64,000 nucleotides of DNA, taken from the NCBI GenBank assembly GCA_964531715.1, contig CAZHEE010000001.1, positions 186,001 through 250,000 of the forward strand, in the 5' to 3' direction. The DNA is from UBA1664 sp964531715. Its GTDB lineage: Bacteria > Pseudomonadota > Alphaproteobacteria > Micavibrionales > UBA1664. Positions within the stretch are counted from its first letter, which is position 1, and the number at the start of each line of letters is the position of its first letter. Made by a program: the position numbers and the translations under genes. Shown here in pieces: positions 52,079-62,195 of the stretch. The notes under the pieces were generated by a model. The model searched no databases. It saw only the letters and a program-made list of their open reading frames with translations, and was not told where the DNA came from.

Positions 52079-52663
52079 TTAATCAAAATCGGCGAGGAGT
52101 TTGTCAATATCATCCTGACTGACCCCTTGCCCATTAAGTTGAGGGCCGTTTTTCAGCTTTTCATCTTCACTTCGCTCATCTTCAGGCTCTGGCAAATCTA
52201 CTGATTTATCCGTTCCGAACAGTTGAAGCAATCTGTCTACAGTCACCTCTATGTCCTTCAAAGTCTTGACGACTTTTGAAATGCGCTGTCCCGTAATGTC
52301 TTGAAAAGAACAAGCCTCAAAAATTTTAATGGTTTCGGCGTTAATTTCAGCGGCTTTCACCTCGTCAATATCTTCGGCAACCGCCTGAATGGCTTCGCAA
52401 GAATCCATAATTGTTGCGCTTGCTTCCTCAGTTGCACCGATCACGGCGTCCAGCTCGTCCGTTGCGGTCGGTATAAATTTTCCTGAGACATCATGAGAGC
52501 GCGTTGCCCTAATCTCGGCATGCATGTCATCAATAATTTTAGACAATGAGGCCAGCTCATCCTTGATATGGTTTAGCGGCTCAAGCTGCGAACAATCGGC
52601 TTTTTCCATCAATGATGTGATGGCCTTTGAAACCTCTTCGTGACTGTAATGTCCTTGAGCCAT
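52079..52663 (-). CDS. cheZ: Protein phosphatase CheZ
   Basis: A 194-residue CheZ-type CheY-P phosphatase: long helical hairpin with the active site CSFQDITGQRI, in which D122 and Q126 match D143 and Q147 of E. coli CheZ. A flexible acidic linker leads to a C-terminal DDIDKLLADFD peptide of the kind that binds CheY. Next to cheY (43 nt). Confidence 0.9.
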   Translation of the reverse strand: MAQGHYSHEEVSKAITSLMEKADCSQLEPLNHIKDELASLSKIIDDMHAEIRATRSHDVSGKFIPTATDELDAVIGATEEASATIMDSCEAIQAVAEDIDEVKAAEINAETIKIFEACSFQDITGQRISKVVKTLKDIEVTVDRLLQLFGTDKSVDLPEPEDERSEDEKLKNGPQLNGQGVSQDDIDKLLADFD

Positions 52664-52706
52664 GATTTAGCAATACCCCTGTATGCAGAATTATTTTAGA
52701 AAATTT

Positions 52707-53084
52707 CTATCCAATAACGCTTTCGATCTTGCCTTTCAGCGTTTCAGCGTTAAAAGGCTTTACAATATAGTTACTGACACCTGCCTGTTTGGCCTTGATA
52801 ACGTTTTCGGTTTTGCTTTCCGCTGTTACCATAATGAAAGGAACATCCTTGTTATGCGACCCTGCACGCACATGCTTCAAAAATTCAAATCCACTCATCG
52901 GCTCCATGTTCCAATCGGAGATAATCAGCCCGTAATCCGCCTGATTAAACTTATCCAGCGCCATTGTGCCATCGGTTGCCTCATCAATATCCTTAAACCC
53001 AATCTGGTTAAGGAGATTGCGTATAATCCTTAACATTGTCTTATAATCGTCAACGATGAGAACCTTAATATTTGTATCAAGCAT
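52707..53084 (-). CDS. cheY: Chemotaxis response regulator CheY
   Basis: A 125-residue single receiver domain. Acid pocket D12-D13, phospho-acceptor D57 (LIISDWNM), and the T (VTAES) and K (VKPFNAE) of the switch are all present. No output domain. First gene of an operon with cheZ and the MotB-like genes; CheA and receptors are not in the window. Confidence 0.95.
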   Translation of the reverse strand: MLDTNIKVLIVDDYKTMLRIIRNLLNQIGFKDIDEATDGTMALDKFNQADYGLIISDWNMEPMSGFEFLKHVRAGSHNKDVPFIMVTAESKTENVIKAKQAGVSNYIVKPFNAETLKGKIESVIG

Positions 53085-53185
53085 GGATATCCTTTTTGAA
53101 TTTTAATCTAATCAATAATACGTTTCATTATGGTACGTGTTCATTAATGAAACGTAAAGGGGCTTGGATATTGCCTTTGTAAATC

Positions 53186-54646
53186 TTACTGATCTGTTGT
53201 GATATCGGCTTGCGCGAGTTTAGGGGCAGCCGCAGACAATGACGCATATTTGTCATTCACTTGATTAACTGTACGCTTAAAGTTTGCAAGGTCAGTACCG
53301 CGCAATTTTTCGCCTAAAGGTAAATCAACTGAATGCGGGTTTACCTGTTTACCGTTTTTGATGACCTCGTAATGAAGATGAGGGCCTGTAGAACGTCCAG
53401 TATTTCCGATATAGCCAATCACTTGGCCTTGCTTGACGCGCGTGCCACTACGAATGCCTTTGCCGAATTTATGGAGGTGGGCATAGGCGGTTTTATAATC
53501 ATTATTATGGCGTACGCGAACATAATTCCCATAAGCGCCAAAGCGGTTTGCACGTTCAACCACACCATCGCCTGCGGCATAAATCGGCGTGCCTGTCGGC
53601 GCGGCAAAATCCACGCCCTTATGCATTTTGTTATAGCCAAGCACAGGATGTTTCCGCATGCCAAAACCCGATGATAACCTTGCCCCATCAACGGGAGTCC
53701 TCAAAAGTGCGCGCTTAATTGACTGCCCGTCAGGTTCGAAAAAAGTTTCAAACCCATCAGATTTTTTAAACAGATAAATAGGCAAATCTTTATCACGCAA
53801 AGTAAGCTTCGCATACTTCAAGCGGTTTGAACGAACGTAAGATCCATCATCCGTTTCTTTAGTCTCATAAAGAAGCTCAACCTCTTCACCGCCCCAGATA
53901 TCACGCTGAAAATCCACGCTCCAGCTATAGGCCTGAATCATTTTATTAATAATGCCATCAGGCACACCCTGCGCGCCCAGATCGGCAAAAAGTGAGTTAT
54001 TTATGGTTGTTTTCGCGGCATAGGTTTTAATCTTGACAGGTCGGTCACGCTTTTCCGCAATCCAGATGTCATCCGCATTCGGGCTAAGTACGATACTGGT
54101 CAGGCTATCCTTCACATAGCTGATTTCCTGCAATGTGCTTTTATCATTTAAGCGGATATAGCTTAATTTAATTTCATGACCGGGCCGGATAGATTGTGGG
54201 TCGACATACCCTTTTATTGCCGCCATGGCTTGGCTGTAGTCATCACCGCTTAAGCCTGTCTGCTCAATTAAAGTGCCGAGCGTATCGCCCTTTTCAACTG
54301 TCAGGATTTTTTCCCATACATAAGAGCCTTCAAACTCAGGGCGGCTACCGATACGACCGAGAAACGGGTCTATCCCATTCCCTGCTTCCTCAGGGTCATA
54401 GAGAGTTGAGCCAAGCTGAAACGGCACAATCTGGCGCAGGCTGTCAACCGTGTCCTGCATCGGAATAATCGCCGCGGCCTCATAAGCTTCCTCGTTATTA
54501 TGAGCGTGAGATGGGTTTGACTGCCCAATAAGACCGACCCAGAGCAACATAAAACCAAGCATCAGGCTCGGCATGATATAGCGCAGGCGCAAACGCCCTT
54601 CAGATGTTAAAAAATAGCGGTGCTTTAATATGATTTTATCAGTCAT
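53186..54646 (-). CDS. M23 family murein peptidase, MepM-like
   Basis: A 486-residue protein with an N-terminal membrane helix (about 24-42), a LysM-like segment near residues 115-160 (VEKGDTLGTLIEQTG), a central beta-rich region and the M23 zinc domain near the end: HKGVDFAAPTGTPIYA, YAHLHKFGKGI and GPHLHYEVIKNG, giving the H, D and HxH ligands. It should cut peptide cross-links in the cell wall, as does MepM. Length and order fit that family. Confidence 0.93.
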   Translation of the reverse strand: MTDKIILKHRYFLTSEGRLRLRYIMPSLMLGFMLLWVGLIGQSNPSHAHNNEEAYEAAAIIPMQDTVDSLRQIVPFQLGSTLYDPEEAGNGIDPFLGRIGSRPEFEGSYVWEKILTVEKGDTLGTLIEQTGLSGDDYSQAMAAIKGYVDPQSIRPGHEIKLSYIRLNDKSTLQEISYVKDSLTSIVLSPNADDIWIAEKRDRPVKIKTYAAKTTINNSLFADLGAQGVPDGIINKMIQAYSWSVDFQRDIWGGEEVELLYETKETDDGSYVRSNRLKYAKLTLRDKDLPIYLFKKSDGFETFFEPDGQSIKRALLRTPVDGARLSSGFGMRKHPVLGYNKMHKGVDFAAPTGTPIYAAGDGVVERANRFGAYGNYVRVRHNNDYKTAYAHLHKFGKGIRSGTRVKQGQVIGYIGNTGRSTGPHLHYEVIKNGKQVNPHSVDLPLGEKLRGTDLANFKRTVNQVNDKYASLSAAAPKLAQADITTDQ

Positions 54647-54701
54647 GCGTATGATTTAATTTTAATTCGTTTATAACAATAAATGCTTCATTAACATTTG
54701 T

Positions 54702-55850
54702 CTAATCCGTTGTGGCGTTATCCACTTTTTTAAATCTCTTGCTCGCGGATTTAAGCTGACCGCAGGCGGCGAGGATGTCATCCCCTCGTGTTTTACGAAT
54801 TGGTGCATCCAACCCATGCCCCCGAACAATAGCCGCAAAGCGCTCAATCCGCTTCATCGGCGAGCAAACAAAGCCGCTCCCCGGCCACTCGTTAAACGGT
54901 ATCAAATTTACTTTTGCGGGTATATCGCCCAACAATGTGGCAAGATTATGGGCATCCGCATCACTGTCGTTAATTCCGTCCAGCATGACATATTCAAAAG
55001 TAATCCGCCGCTTTTTATCAAGCGGATAATTGCGGCAAGCCTGCATCAGTTGGTCAAGCGGATATTTTTTATTAATCGGCATAATCTCAGAGCGCAAATC
55101 GTCATTGCAAGCATGAAGCGAGATGGCGAGATTGACATTGAGATCCTCACCGCATTGCTCAATCAAAGGCACCACACCCGAGGTTGAGAGCGTAATACGC
55201 CGTTTTGATATCGCCAAACCGTTATTATCCATACAAATTTTGAGTGCTTTGGAGACATTTTGATAGTTATAAAGTGGCTCCCCCATGCCCATCATGACGA
55301 TATTGGTGAAGTCACGTCCGCCTTCCTTAACGGCAGTTGAAGGCCACTCCTCCAACACATCACGTGCATGCATGATTTGTTGTAAAATCTCATGCGCGCC
55401 AAGATTACGGACAAGGGCTTGTGTGCCTGTATGGCAAAATTTACACGTTAAAGTACAGCCGATTTGGGAAGAAACACAAAGCGTTCCGCGCGTCTCCTCG
55501 GGAATAAACACTGTTTCAACCATTTGCCCATCGCTGAGCTTCAACAACCATTTTATCGTGCCGTCCTTTGACCGCTGCTCGATTTGAATGACAGGACGCC
55601 CGATTGTAAAACGTTCCTCAAAAAACGCTTTTAAGTCTTTTGGAATATTTCCCATTGTGGCAAAATCTTTCACGCCACGCTGATATATCCAATGCCAGAT
55701 TTGTTTGACTCGGAAAGCAGGGATTTGATAGGTCTGAAACTGTTCTATCATCTCATCCAACGAGAGACCGATGAGGCTCACCCGTCCTTGTGCATCTTCT
55801 TTCGCGGGCGCAAATACCCGCTCATGCTTTTTGATTGACGCATCATCCAT
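54702..55850 (-). CDS. rlmN: 23S rRNA/tRNA (adenine-C2)-methyltransferase RlmN
   Basis: A 382-residue radical-SAM enzyme that methylates A2503 of 23S rRNA and A37 of some tRNAs. SAM cluster Cys are in GCTLTCKFCHTGTQ (CxxxCxxC), the GMGEPLYNY loop follows, and a C-terminal Cys lies in GDDILAACGQL. Full length. Confidence 0.97.
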   Translation of the reverse strand: MDDASIKKHERVFAPAKEDAQGRVSLIGLSLDEMIEQFQTYQIPAFRVKQIWHWIYQRGVKDFATMGNIPKDLKAFFEERFTIGRPVIQIEQRSKDGTIKWLLKLSDGQMVETVFIPEETRGTLCVSSQIGCTLTCKFCHTGTQALVRNLGAHEILQQIMHARDVLEEWPSTAVKEGGRDFTNIVMMGMGEPLYNYQNVSKALKICMDNNGLAISKRRITLSTSGVVPLIEQCGEDLNVNLAISLHACNDDLRSEIMPINKKYPLDQLMQACRNYPLDKKRRITFEYVMLDGINDSDADAHNLATLLGDIPAKVNLIPFNEWPGSGFVCSPMKRIERFAAIVRGHGLDAPIRKTRGDDILAACGQLKSASKRFKKVDNATTD

Positions 55851-55908
55851 GGCTCAAGCTGATAGCATGGACATACGGTAGAAGTAAAGGTAAAGCGTAC
55901 TCTTAACA

Positions 55909-57030
55909 TTAGCCCCTTAACCTTGGGAGCATCTCATTTCTGTGTAACTTCGCCGATATGATAAGCCCATAGCAAATTAGTGCGGCAAGCATCGCCGAGC
56001 CGCCATACGAAACCAGCGGGAGCGGCACGCCGACCACAGGAAGTAAGCCCATCACCATGCCGGTATTAATCATTACATAAAGCGAGAGGTTAATCGTCAG
56101 CCCGAAAACCAGTAATCTTGAAAAAATATGTTGTGCTTTTAATGCATACATAAACCCGATTATGAAAGTCACAAGATAAAGCGAGATGAGCCCTAAACAT
56201 CCAAGAAGCCCATGCTCCTCCGCCCAGAGTGTGAAGATAAAATCCGTATGTTTTTCAGGCAGGAAGTTCAGCTTGGCTTGCGTACCTTCCAGAAACCCTT
56301 TGCCGTCCACACCGCCGGACCCTATGGCGATTTTCGATTGTGTCACGTGATAACCCGCGCCCATCGGGTCACGTGATGGGTCAAGGAACGTATCAACCCG
56401 CGCCCGCTGATAATCTTTTAAAGCGTAATAATAAGCGAGCGGAACTGCCGCCGCCATTGCAACCGCCCCACCGATAAACAGGTGCAGGCGCACCCCTGCC
56501 AAAAACATGACAATCACGCCACCCATGCCGATCATGAGCGCGGTTCCCAAATCAGGCTGCATCATGACCAACCCCATCGGCACAGCCATAAAAATCATCG
56601 GCAGAATCAGAGAGCGATACTGCCTGACCTTTTGTGCGCCGATATCGTGATAATATCGCGCCATTGCCATGATAACGGCAATTTTCATCAGCTCAGATGG
56701 TTGTAAATTCATAAAACCGAGATTAATCCAGCGTTGCGCGCCCATGCCGACTTGCCCAATTATCTCAACACTCAGGAGTAATCCTAAGCCAAGAACCCAT
56801 AACGGATAAGATAAAAAATACCAGTATTTCAAATGGATAAAGGCAATAACTAACATAACGCATGAAAGAACGCCAAAGCGTATAATATGCGGAATCGCCC
56901 AGCGCAAGGCATCGCCTCCCGCGGCAGAATAAAGCGCAATGCCTCCTACACACGCGAGCATAATAATGAGAGTGAATAACAGCCACGGGAAAGCTTTTAC
57001 TTTTGTAAGCGGGGAGTTTTTAAAAATCAT
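55909..57030 (-). CDS. rodA: Rod-shape peptidoglycan polymerase RodA
   Basis: A 373-residue SEDS family glycosyltransferase with about ten membrane helices, working with PBP2 in the elongation machine. The signature QPDLGTALMIGMGG and the loop AIGSGGVDGKGFLEGTQ, PEKHTDFIFTLWAEEHG and PLPLVSYGGSAML are intact. ATG 57030 is preferred over a TTG at 57042. A repeat element of about 140 nt separates it from mrdA upstream. Confidence 0.96.
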   Translation of the reverse strand: MIFKNSPLTKVKAFPWLLFTLIIMLACVGGIALYSAAGGDALRWAIPHIIRFGVLSCVMLVIAFIHLKYWYFLSYPLWVLGLGLLLSVEIIGQVGMGAQRWINLGFMNLQPSELMKIAVIMAMARYYHDIGAQKVRQYRSLILPMIFMAVPMGLVMMQPDLGTALMIGMGGVIVMFLAGVRLHLFIGGAVAMAAAVPLAYYYALKDYQRARVDTFLDPSRDPMGAGYHVTQSKIAIGSGGVDGKGFLEGTQAKLNFLPEKHTDFIFTLWAEEHGLLGCLGLISLYLVTFIIGFMYALKAQHIFSRLLVFGLTINLSLYVMINTGMVMGLLPVVGVPLPLVSYGGSAMLAALICYGLIISAKLHRNEMLPRLRG

Positions 57031-57061
57031 GAGTAATCTCAATATTTATGAAACCACCGTA

Positions 57062-57200
57062 CCCCTCTCCCTTTAAGAGAGGGTGACTGTCGCGATAGGG
57101 GTAGTCGGGTGAGGGGCGAGGCTGTCTAATCCCCTCATTCATAGCGGCCAAAAGTTTTTTGCAAAAACTTGGCCTTATTGCCTTCTCCCTCTGGAGAAGG
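57062..57200. repeat. Intergenic palindromic element, CCCTCTCCC family (long copy)
   Basis: CCCTCTCCCTTTAAGAGAGGG, then TAGTCGGGTGAGGGGCGAGG, a GGCCAAAAGTTTTTT/AAAAACTTGGCC hairpin and CCTTCTCCCTCTGGAGAAGG at the right end. The first half is the best match to the reverse complement of the element that splits mutS. Confidence 0.85.
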
Positions 57201-57219
57201 ATGAGTGTTCTATCTTTTA

Positions 57220-59097
57220 TCACACGCGCCTCTCGGGTTTGATAGGGGTGGATTTTATACCGATTGCGGCGGGGTTAATATCTTGCGCGGCGAGCATGAT
57301 GTCCCGCGCGACAGGCGCGGCGGCGGACGACCCACTCCCCCCATGTTCAACCACGACCGATACGGCATAGGTCGGGTTATCAAATGGCGCATAACCAACG
57401 AAAAGCGCGTGGTGACGGTGTTTCCAGATAATATCTTCCTGAGACAATAACCCCGCCCGACGTTCAGCCATCGTTATTCGCCGCACCTGCGCCGTGCCTG
57501 TCTTTCCAGCCATTTGCCGTGTCTCATTCTCAATCGCGGATGATTTTGCCGTACCGTCTTCGCCAATCATCACAAGCTCCATCCCGCGTTTCATGATATC
57601 GAGATAGGTTTTGTTAACCGCCATTTTCGGCCAGCTTATTTGCCGCTTACGCCGATGATACCGCCCATCATGCGCCACCAGCCATGGCTCAACGGCATAG
57701 CCCCCATTACACAGCCGCGCCGTCATCACCGCAAGCTGCATCGGCGTGGTCAGAATATAGCCCTGCCCGATTGTCGCGTTAATCGTCTCGCCCAGATGCC
57801 ATTCCGTGCTGAATTGCCCACGTTTCCAGTTTTTATCAGGGACTAGCCCTTTCGCTTCCAATGGTAAAGCCAAATCATAAGCCTGTCCCAAACCGAATTG
57901 ACGCGCGGTTAAAGCGATTTTCTCGATTCCTAATTCCTCAGCGATATTATAAAAATAAACATCACAGGATTCCTCCAAAGCGGTATATATATTCATCCAG
58001 CCATGACCGGCACGCTTCCAACAGTGAAAACGCTCGCGTCCGACATCATAATGCCCGTTGCAATAAAATGATGTTTGCCTATCAATAATTCCTGCCTCTA
58101 ATGCCGCCAAAGCCGTTATCATCTTAAACGTAGAGCCAGGCGGGTATTGACCTGATATCGCCTTATTGGTCAGTGGCTTTCCGGGGTTTGTATTCCACTC
58201 CTCCCAAATTTTTTGAGGGAGCCGCGTTGCGAATAAATTCGGGTCAAAAGACGGATGTGAGGCGCAGGCATAGACTTCACCGCTATGCACATTCATCACA
58301 ATCGCCGATGCGCTTTTATGGCGCGATAAAATTTGCATAGTTTTTTCCTGCAACTGCCTGTCGAGTGTTAATGATACAGGATAGCCCATCACACCTTCTT
58401 CTGTGCCCAACTCTCGGATGAGGCGACCTGCGCTATTCACCTCGATGGATTTTGTGCCCGCCCTGCCGCGGAGATTGCTCTCAAAATTTTTTTCAATTCC
58501 TGTTTTACCGATTTGAAAACCCGGCAAGCGGAGTACAGGGTCATCCGTCATTTCTTTGTCACTGACCGCGCCAACATAGCCCACAATATGTGCAAAATGA
58601 CGGTCGTAAGGGTAAAGGCGTTTTTGCCCGACATTAATTGATATGCCGGGAAGGTCGGGAAGGGACAGCTCAATCGCGGAGACATCTTCCCATGTCAGAT
58701 TATCCTTGATCTTGATAGGGATGAAGCGAGCTTGCTTCCCTGCACGCTCTATCACGCCCTGCTTTTCGGAATTTCGCAGGTCAATGACACGTGACAGTGT
58801 ATCAAGTGATTGACGGATATCCTGCGCTTGTTCGGGCACAATCTCGACTTGAAAATTCTGCTCATTATAGGCGAGCATATGTCCATTACGGTCAAGGATA
58901 TGGCCACGAACAGGTGTCACCAGATTGACATGAATACGGTTTTTATCAGATAGCGTTTGATATTGCTTGCCATTGACAATTTGAAGCCAGCCAAGCCGCG
59001 TGACCAAGCCGCCATACAACGCGGTTGAGCCAAGCGCGACCATGAAGGCGCGCCTTGAAAATCTTTTATCCTCACGGTCTTGCCCGAATGACACCAT
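57220..59097 (-). CDS. mrdA: Penicillin-binding protein 2 (transpeptidase)
   Basis: A 625-residue monofunctional class B PBP that cross-links peptidoglycan during elongation together with RodA. N-terminal anchor (about 18-38), a dimerisation domain with TPVRGHILDRNG, then the transpeptidase motifs: S322-T-F-K325 (PPGSTFK), SCD in LEESCDVYF and KTGTAQV. Its ATG overlaps the mreD stop (TAATG), so the mre-mrd genes form an operon. Confidence 0.97.
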   Translation of the reverse strand: MVSFGQDREDKRFSRRAFMVALGSTALYGGLVTRLGWLQIVNGKQYQTLSDKNRIHVNLVTPVRGHILDRNGHMLAYNEQNFQVEIVPEQAQDIRQSLDTLSRVIDLRNSEKQGVIERAGKQARFIPIKIKDNLTWEDVSAIELSLPDLPGISINVGQKRLYPYDRHFAHIVGYVGAVSDKEMTDDPVLRLPGFQIGKTGIEKNFESNLRGRAGTKSIEVNSAGRLIRELGTEEGVMGYPVSLTLDRQLQEKTMQILSRHKSASAIVMNVHSGEVYACASHPSFDPNLFATRLPQKIWEEWNTNPGKPLTNKAISGQYPPGSTFKMITALAALEAGIIDRQTSFYCNGHYDVGRERFHCWKRAGHGWMNIYTALEESCDVYFYNIAEELGIEKIALTARQFGLGQAYDLALPLEAKGLVPDKNWKRGQFSTEWHLGETINATIGQGYILTTPMQLAVMTARLCNGGYAVEPWLVAHDGRYHRRKRQISWPKMAVNKTYLDIMKRGMELVMIGEDGTAKSSAIENETRQMAGKTGTAQVRRITMAERRAGLLSQEDIIWKHRHHALFVGYAPFDNPTYAVSVVVEHGGSGSSAAAPVARDIMLAAQDINPAAIGIKSTPIKPERRV

Positions 59098-59609
59098 TAT
59101 CTGTTGATTACCCTATGAATTGTTTTCAGGATAATGATAGAGGGGAAAAACAGGATAATTGTGACAATAAAGGCGGTTAAGGCAGGCGCAAAAGCCATCA
59201 GGCTCCACGAAAAAAAGCCGAATATTACAAATCGAATAATTTCAAACAAGGCAACGACCGCGGCAAAGATAATTGCATGATAAAAGATTGGTTGGGACAG
59301 AATGACCCGCCTGTTTTTCTGCAAAATCATTGTAAAAATAATAAAGCCGAAGGCATGCAGCCCGATAAAGGAATGCACGGCAAAATCAATGATCAGGCCG
59401 CTGATAAACACAAACCAAAGCGGCATGAGCGCTGGCTTATGAATTGTCCAGTAAAATAACGGCACAAGAAATATAACGGCGTGCACATTCTCAACCGCTA
59501 AAAAATCAATAGTTTTTACAGAGAGTAATAAAAAAACGAGGTGAGACAGGTAAACAGGAACGCTTTGCAAAAATCCCGGATTTGATCTGTTAAGGCTACT
59601 GAGTGACAT
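59097..59609 (-). CDS. mreD: Rod-shape protein MreD-like
   Basis: A 170-residue integral membrane protein with five to six helices, in the MreD position before mrdA. The sequence is weakly conserved, as usual for MreD; HAFGFIIFTMILQ and a preceding IHKPALMPLWFVFISGLIIDF are in line with the family. Overlaps mrdA by 1 nt. Confidence 0.8.
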   Translation of the reverse strand: MSLSSLNRSNPGFLQSVPVYLSHLVFLLLSVKTIDFLAVENVHAVIFLVPLFYWTIHKPALMPLWFVFISGLIIDFAVHSFIGLHAFGFIIFTMILQKNRRVILSQPIFYHAIIFAAVVALFEIIRFVIFGFFSWSLMAFAPALTAFIVTIILFFPSIIILKTIHRVINR

Positions 59610-59995
59610 GTCTTAGGCATAGCATGATTAAGCTCAGGACGACAAGATTGTTAAACTTAAAGTTACGCCATGTAGCGCAAAGTTTAAATTGTTTAAATCG
59701 TCATTACGGCAAAGGCCACAATCTATTTTTTAGTTTTACCACGGAGAACACCGAGATCATGGAGTTAACCTGATCCGTCATTGCATGGCTTGACCATGAA
59801 ATCCAGAAAAAAATTACATGGAGGTTCGGAGCAATTATAAAAATTCTACTCTTATACTATTGGAATAACAGACACTTGCATAGAGATGCCTTCATTGCGA
59901 ACTCTTAGTGTTCTTAGTGTTTAAAAGAATTAAATTGGATTACACGTATTTGCCTATCGTCAAAACGTGTAATGACGAATAATACGGTCGAAAAT
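59610..59995. repeat. Repeat mosaic between mreD and mreC
   Basis: No gene is visible in this 386-nt stretch. It contains CGTCATTACGGCAAAGGCC (59700), ACCACGGAGAACACCGAG (59739), a left half-element CGTCATTGCATGGCTTGACC ... AATCCAG (59777-59805), a CTTAGTGTTCTTAGTG tract (59904) and a right half-element GGATTACACGTA...ACGTGTAATGACG (59938-59976). The two halves look like one CGTCATT element opened by about 130 nt of other sequence. Confidence 0.75.
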
Positions 59996-60892
59996 TTAAC
60001 GCAAAACACCTGAAGCGGAAGCCGTGCTTCGCGTGGCAGAACCGGCAGGGATGCCGTAATCAACAATCTGAACATGAGACGCGCGATTGGCATTGGCAAA
60101 TGGTTTGACAGCCAACTGACCATTTTCATTCAAGTAAGTCACACCGACAGGCACACCATAAGGAAACACACCGCCATGTCCGGAGGTTACCACTGTCTGT
60201 CCTGCCTCAATCGCATGTTGATCAGGCAAATGGTCAAGCACAGGGTCACCATCATTGACACCGGCCAAAATAGCGCGGTCACGACTGCCCTCAACCGTGA
60301 CAGGAATACGAGAATTGGCATCTTTCATCAACAAAACACGCGCGGTTTTTTGACCTGTCTCAACCACGCGACCAAGTAAACCTTCATGGCTCAACACGCC
60401 CTGCCCTTTTTCAAGGCCGTCCGTTTGACCCATTTGAACAAGAATCGTTCGTGAAAACGGCGTTTCATTATCATTTAGAATTTTTGCACTCCGCAAGGCA
60501 AGCGCATCGTTATCTTTCATGTTCAATAAATCACGCAGAGCTTTATTTTCGGCATCAAGGCGATTGGCAGTCTGAAACCATTCAAGCAACCGCTGGTTTT
60601 CTGCCGCCAGCATTTCATTATGCGCCTGAACGCTCCACAACCCTTGAACACGACTATAAGCAGTTTGTATCGACTCGCGTGGGCCCGCCAATTTTTCCGA
60701 AACAATAACGGCCTTATCACTGACGATATGTTTTGCATGTTTAACCTGAACAGGGGCGAAAATATTGACCAGAAGCAAAGCACATGACAGGGTCAAAAAA
60801 ACACAGGCACTTTTCCTGCTTTTTCGATCATCCATGGTCGATAGTGAGACATGGCGCGTCGCCAACCCCAAACCGACAGATCCCCTACTCAC
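59996..60892 (-). CDS. mreC: Rod-shape protein MreC
   Basis: A 298-residue inner-membrane scaffold protein: basic N-terminus, one membrane helix (about 30-48), a coiled coil (about 85-120, AENQRLLEWFQTANRL) and a beta-barrel periplasmic domain with GLLGRVVETGQKTARVLLM and TSGHGGVFPYGVPVG. The start is a GTG at 60892; an ATG at 60835 would also leave the helix. A mosaic repeat separates it from mreD. Confidence 0.93.
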   Translation of the reverse strand: MSRGSVGLGLATRHVSLSTMDDRKSRKSACVFLTLSCALLLVNIFAPVQVKHAKHIVSDKAVIVSEKLAGPRESIQTAYSRVQGLWSVQAHNEMLAAENQRLLEWFQTANRLDAENKALRDLLNMKDNDALALRSAKILNDNETPFSRTILVQMGQTDGLEKGQGVLSHEGLLGRVVETGQKTARVLLMKDANSRIPVTVEGSRDRAILAGVNDGDPVLDHLPDQHAIEAGQTVVTSGHGGVFPYGVPVGVTYLNENGQLAVKPFANANRASHVQIVDYGIPAGSATRSTASASGVLR

Positions 60893-61045
60893 TTTGACAC
60901 AGCCTTTCTTCCATAATTCTTAGGCAGTAATACCCTTAATAATCTTACATGTTACGTCTTAAATAGATTTTAAGAATTAATCAAATTGTATCTATTAGAA
61001 TCACCTTAAAAGTTTCATGAGTATTACGCAAGTGCTTGATAAAGC

Positions 61046-62116
61046 TTATGAACTAACTTGTGACTGAAGAGAGCTGGCCGTTAGAATTGATTTTTCCTCT
61101 AACGCCTGTCCTGAACCGAGCGCAACACACATGAGCGCATCATCTGCGATAATCACAGGCAGGCTGGTTGCATAGCGTAAAACATAATCGAGATTGGATA
61201 ATAAAGCCCCTCCGCCAGTCAGGACAATTCCTTTATCAACAATATCGGCAGAGAGTTCGGGCGCGGTGTTTTCAAGCGCAACCTTGACCGCTTCAACAAT
61301 TTGACTCACAGGCTCGGCCAGAGCTTCAGAGATCTGTCGTTCTGTCATAACAATTTCTTTTGGCACGCCATTCATCAGATCACGACCCTTAATTTGCATT
61401 TGGCGTCCTTCACCATCGGCAGGGGGGCACGCCGCACCGATTTCTTTTTTAATGCGTTCTGCCGTCGACTCACCGATCAAAAGATTGTGAACACGGCGGA
61501 TATAAGCGATAATTGCCTCATCCATTTTATCACCGCCAACTCGGACAGAGCGGGCATAAACAACACCTGCAAGCGATATGACCGCCACTTCCGTTGTTCC
61601 GCCACCGATGTCGACAACCATTGAGCCTGTTGGCTCAGTAATCGGCAGACCTGCGCCGATTGCCGCCGCCATCGGCTCCTCAATCAAATAAACTTTGCGT
61701 GCGCCAGCACTCTCGGCGGCTTCTGTAATCGCGCGTTGCTCAACAGCCGTAGAGCTGGACGGTACACAAATCATAATTTCGGGGGAAACAAAGCTTCGGC
61801 GGTTATGAACCTTACGGATAAAATGCTTAATCATGGCCTCGGCAACATCAAAATCGGCAATCACCCCATCACGCAAAGGGCGAATGGCCGTGATATTCCC
61901 AGGCGTACGACCAAGCATTTGCTTCGCCTCATTTCCAACGGCCAGAACTTGTTTTTTTCCATTTACATTGGCAATCGCCACAACCGACGGCTCGTTTAAA
62001 ACAATGCCTTTATCCTTCACATAGACAAGCGTATTCGCCGTTCCAAGGTCAATCGCCATGTCGGCAGAAACAACGGAAAAAAGCTTTGAAAACATGCGGA
62101 AAAGATTTTTGACCAT
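61046..62116 (-). CDS. mreB: Rod-shape actin MreB
   Basis: A 356-residue bacterial actin. Phosphate-1 loop is DLGTANTLVYV, phosphate-2 is VDIGGGTTEVAVISL, and the adenosine motif is GIVLTGGGALLSNLD. It organises the cell-wall elongation complex. An unusually basic-hydrophobic start MVKNLFRMFSKLF can act as the membrane-binding helix. Confidence 0.98.
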   Translation of the reverse strand: MVKNLFRMFSKLFSVVSADMAIDLGTANTLVYVKDKGIVLNEPSVVAIANVNGKKQVLAVGNEAKQMLGRTPGNITAIRPLRDGVIADFDVAEAMIKHFIRKVHNRRSFVSPEIMICVPSSSTAVEQRAITEAAESAGARKVYLIEEPMAAAIGAGLPITEPTGSMVVDIGGGTTEVAVISLAGVVYARSVRVGGDKMDEAIIAYIRRVHNLLIGESTAERIKKEIGAACPPADGEGRQMQIKGRDLMNGVPKEIVMTERQISEALAEPVSQIVEAVKVALENTAPELSADIVDKGIVLTGGGALLSNLDYVLRYATSLPVIIADDALMCVALGSGQALEEKSILTASSLQSQVSS

Positions 62117-62195
62117 GATTAGCTTTTAGCCTGATTCTGTTTTATGAGCTAGAAGAAAAAGGATATGTTCACAGTTTTTAAACATCTGTCACATA

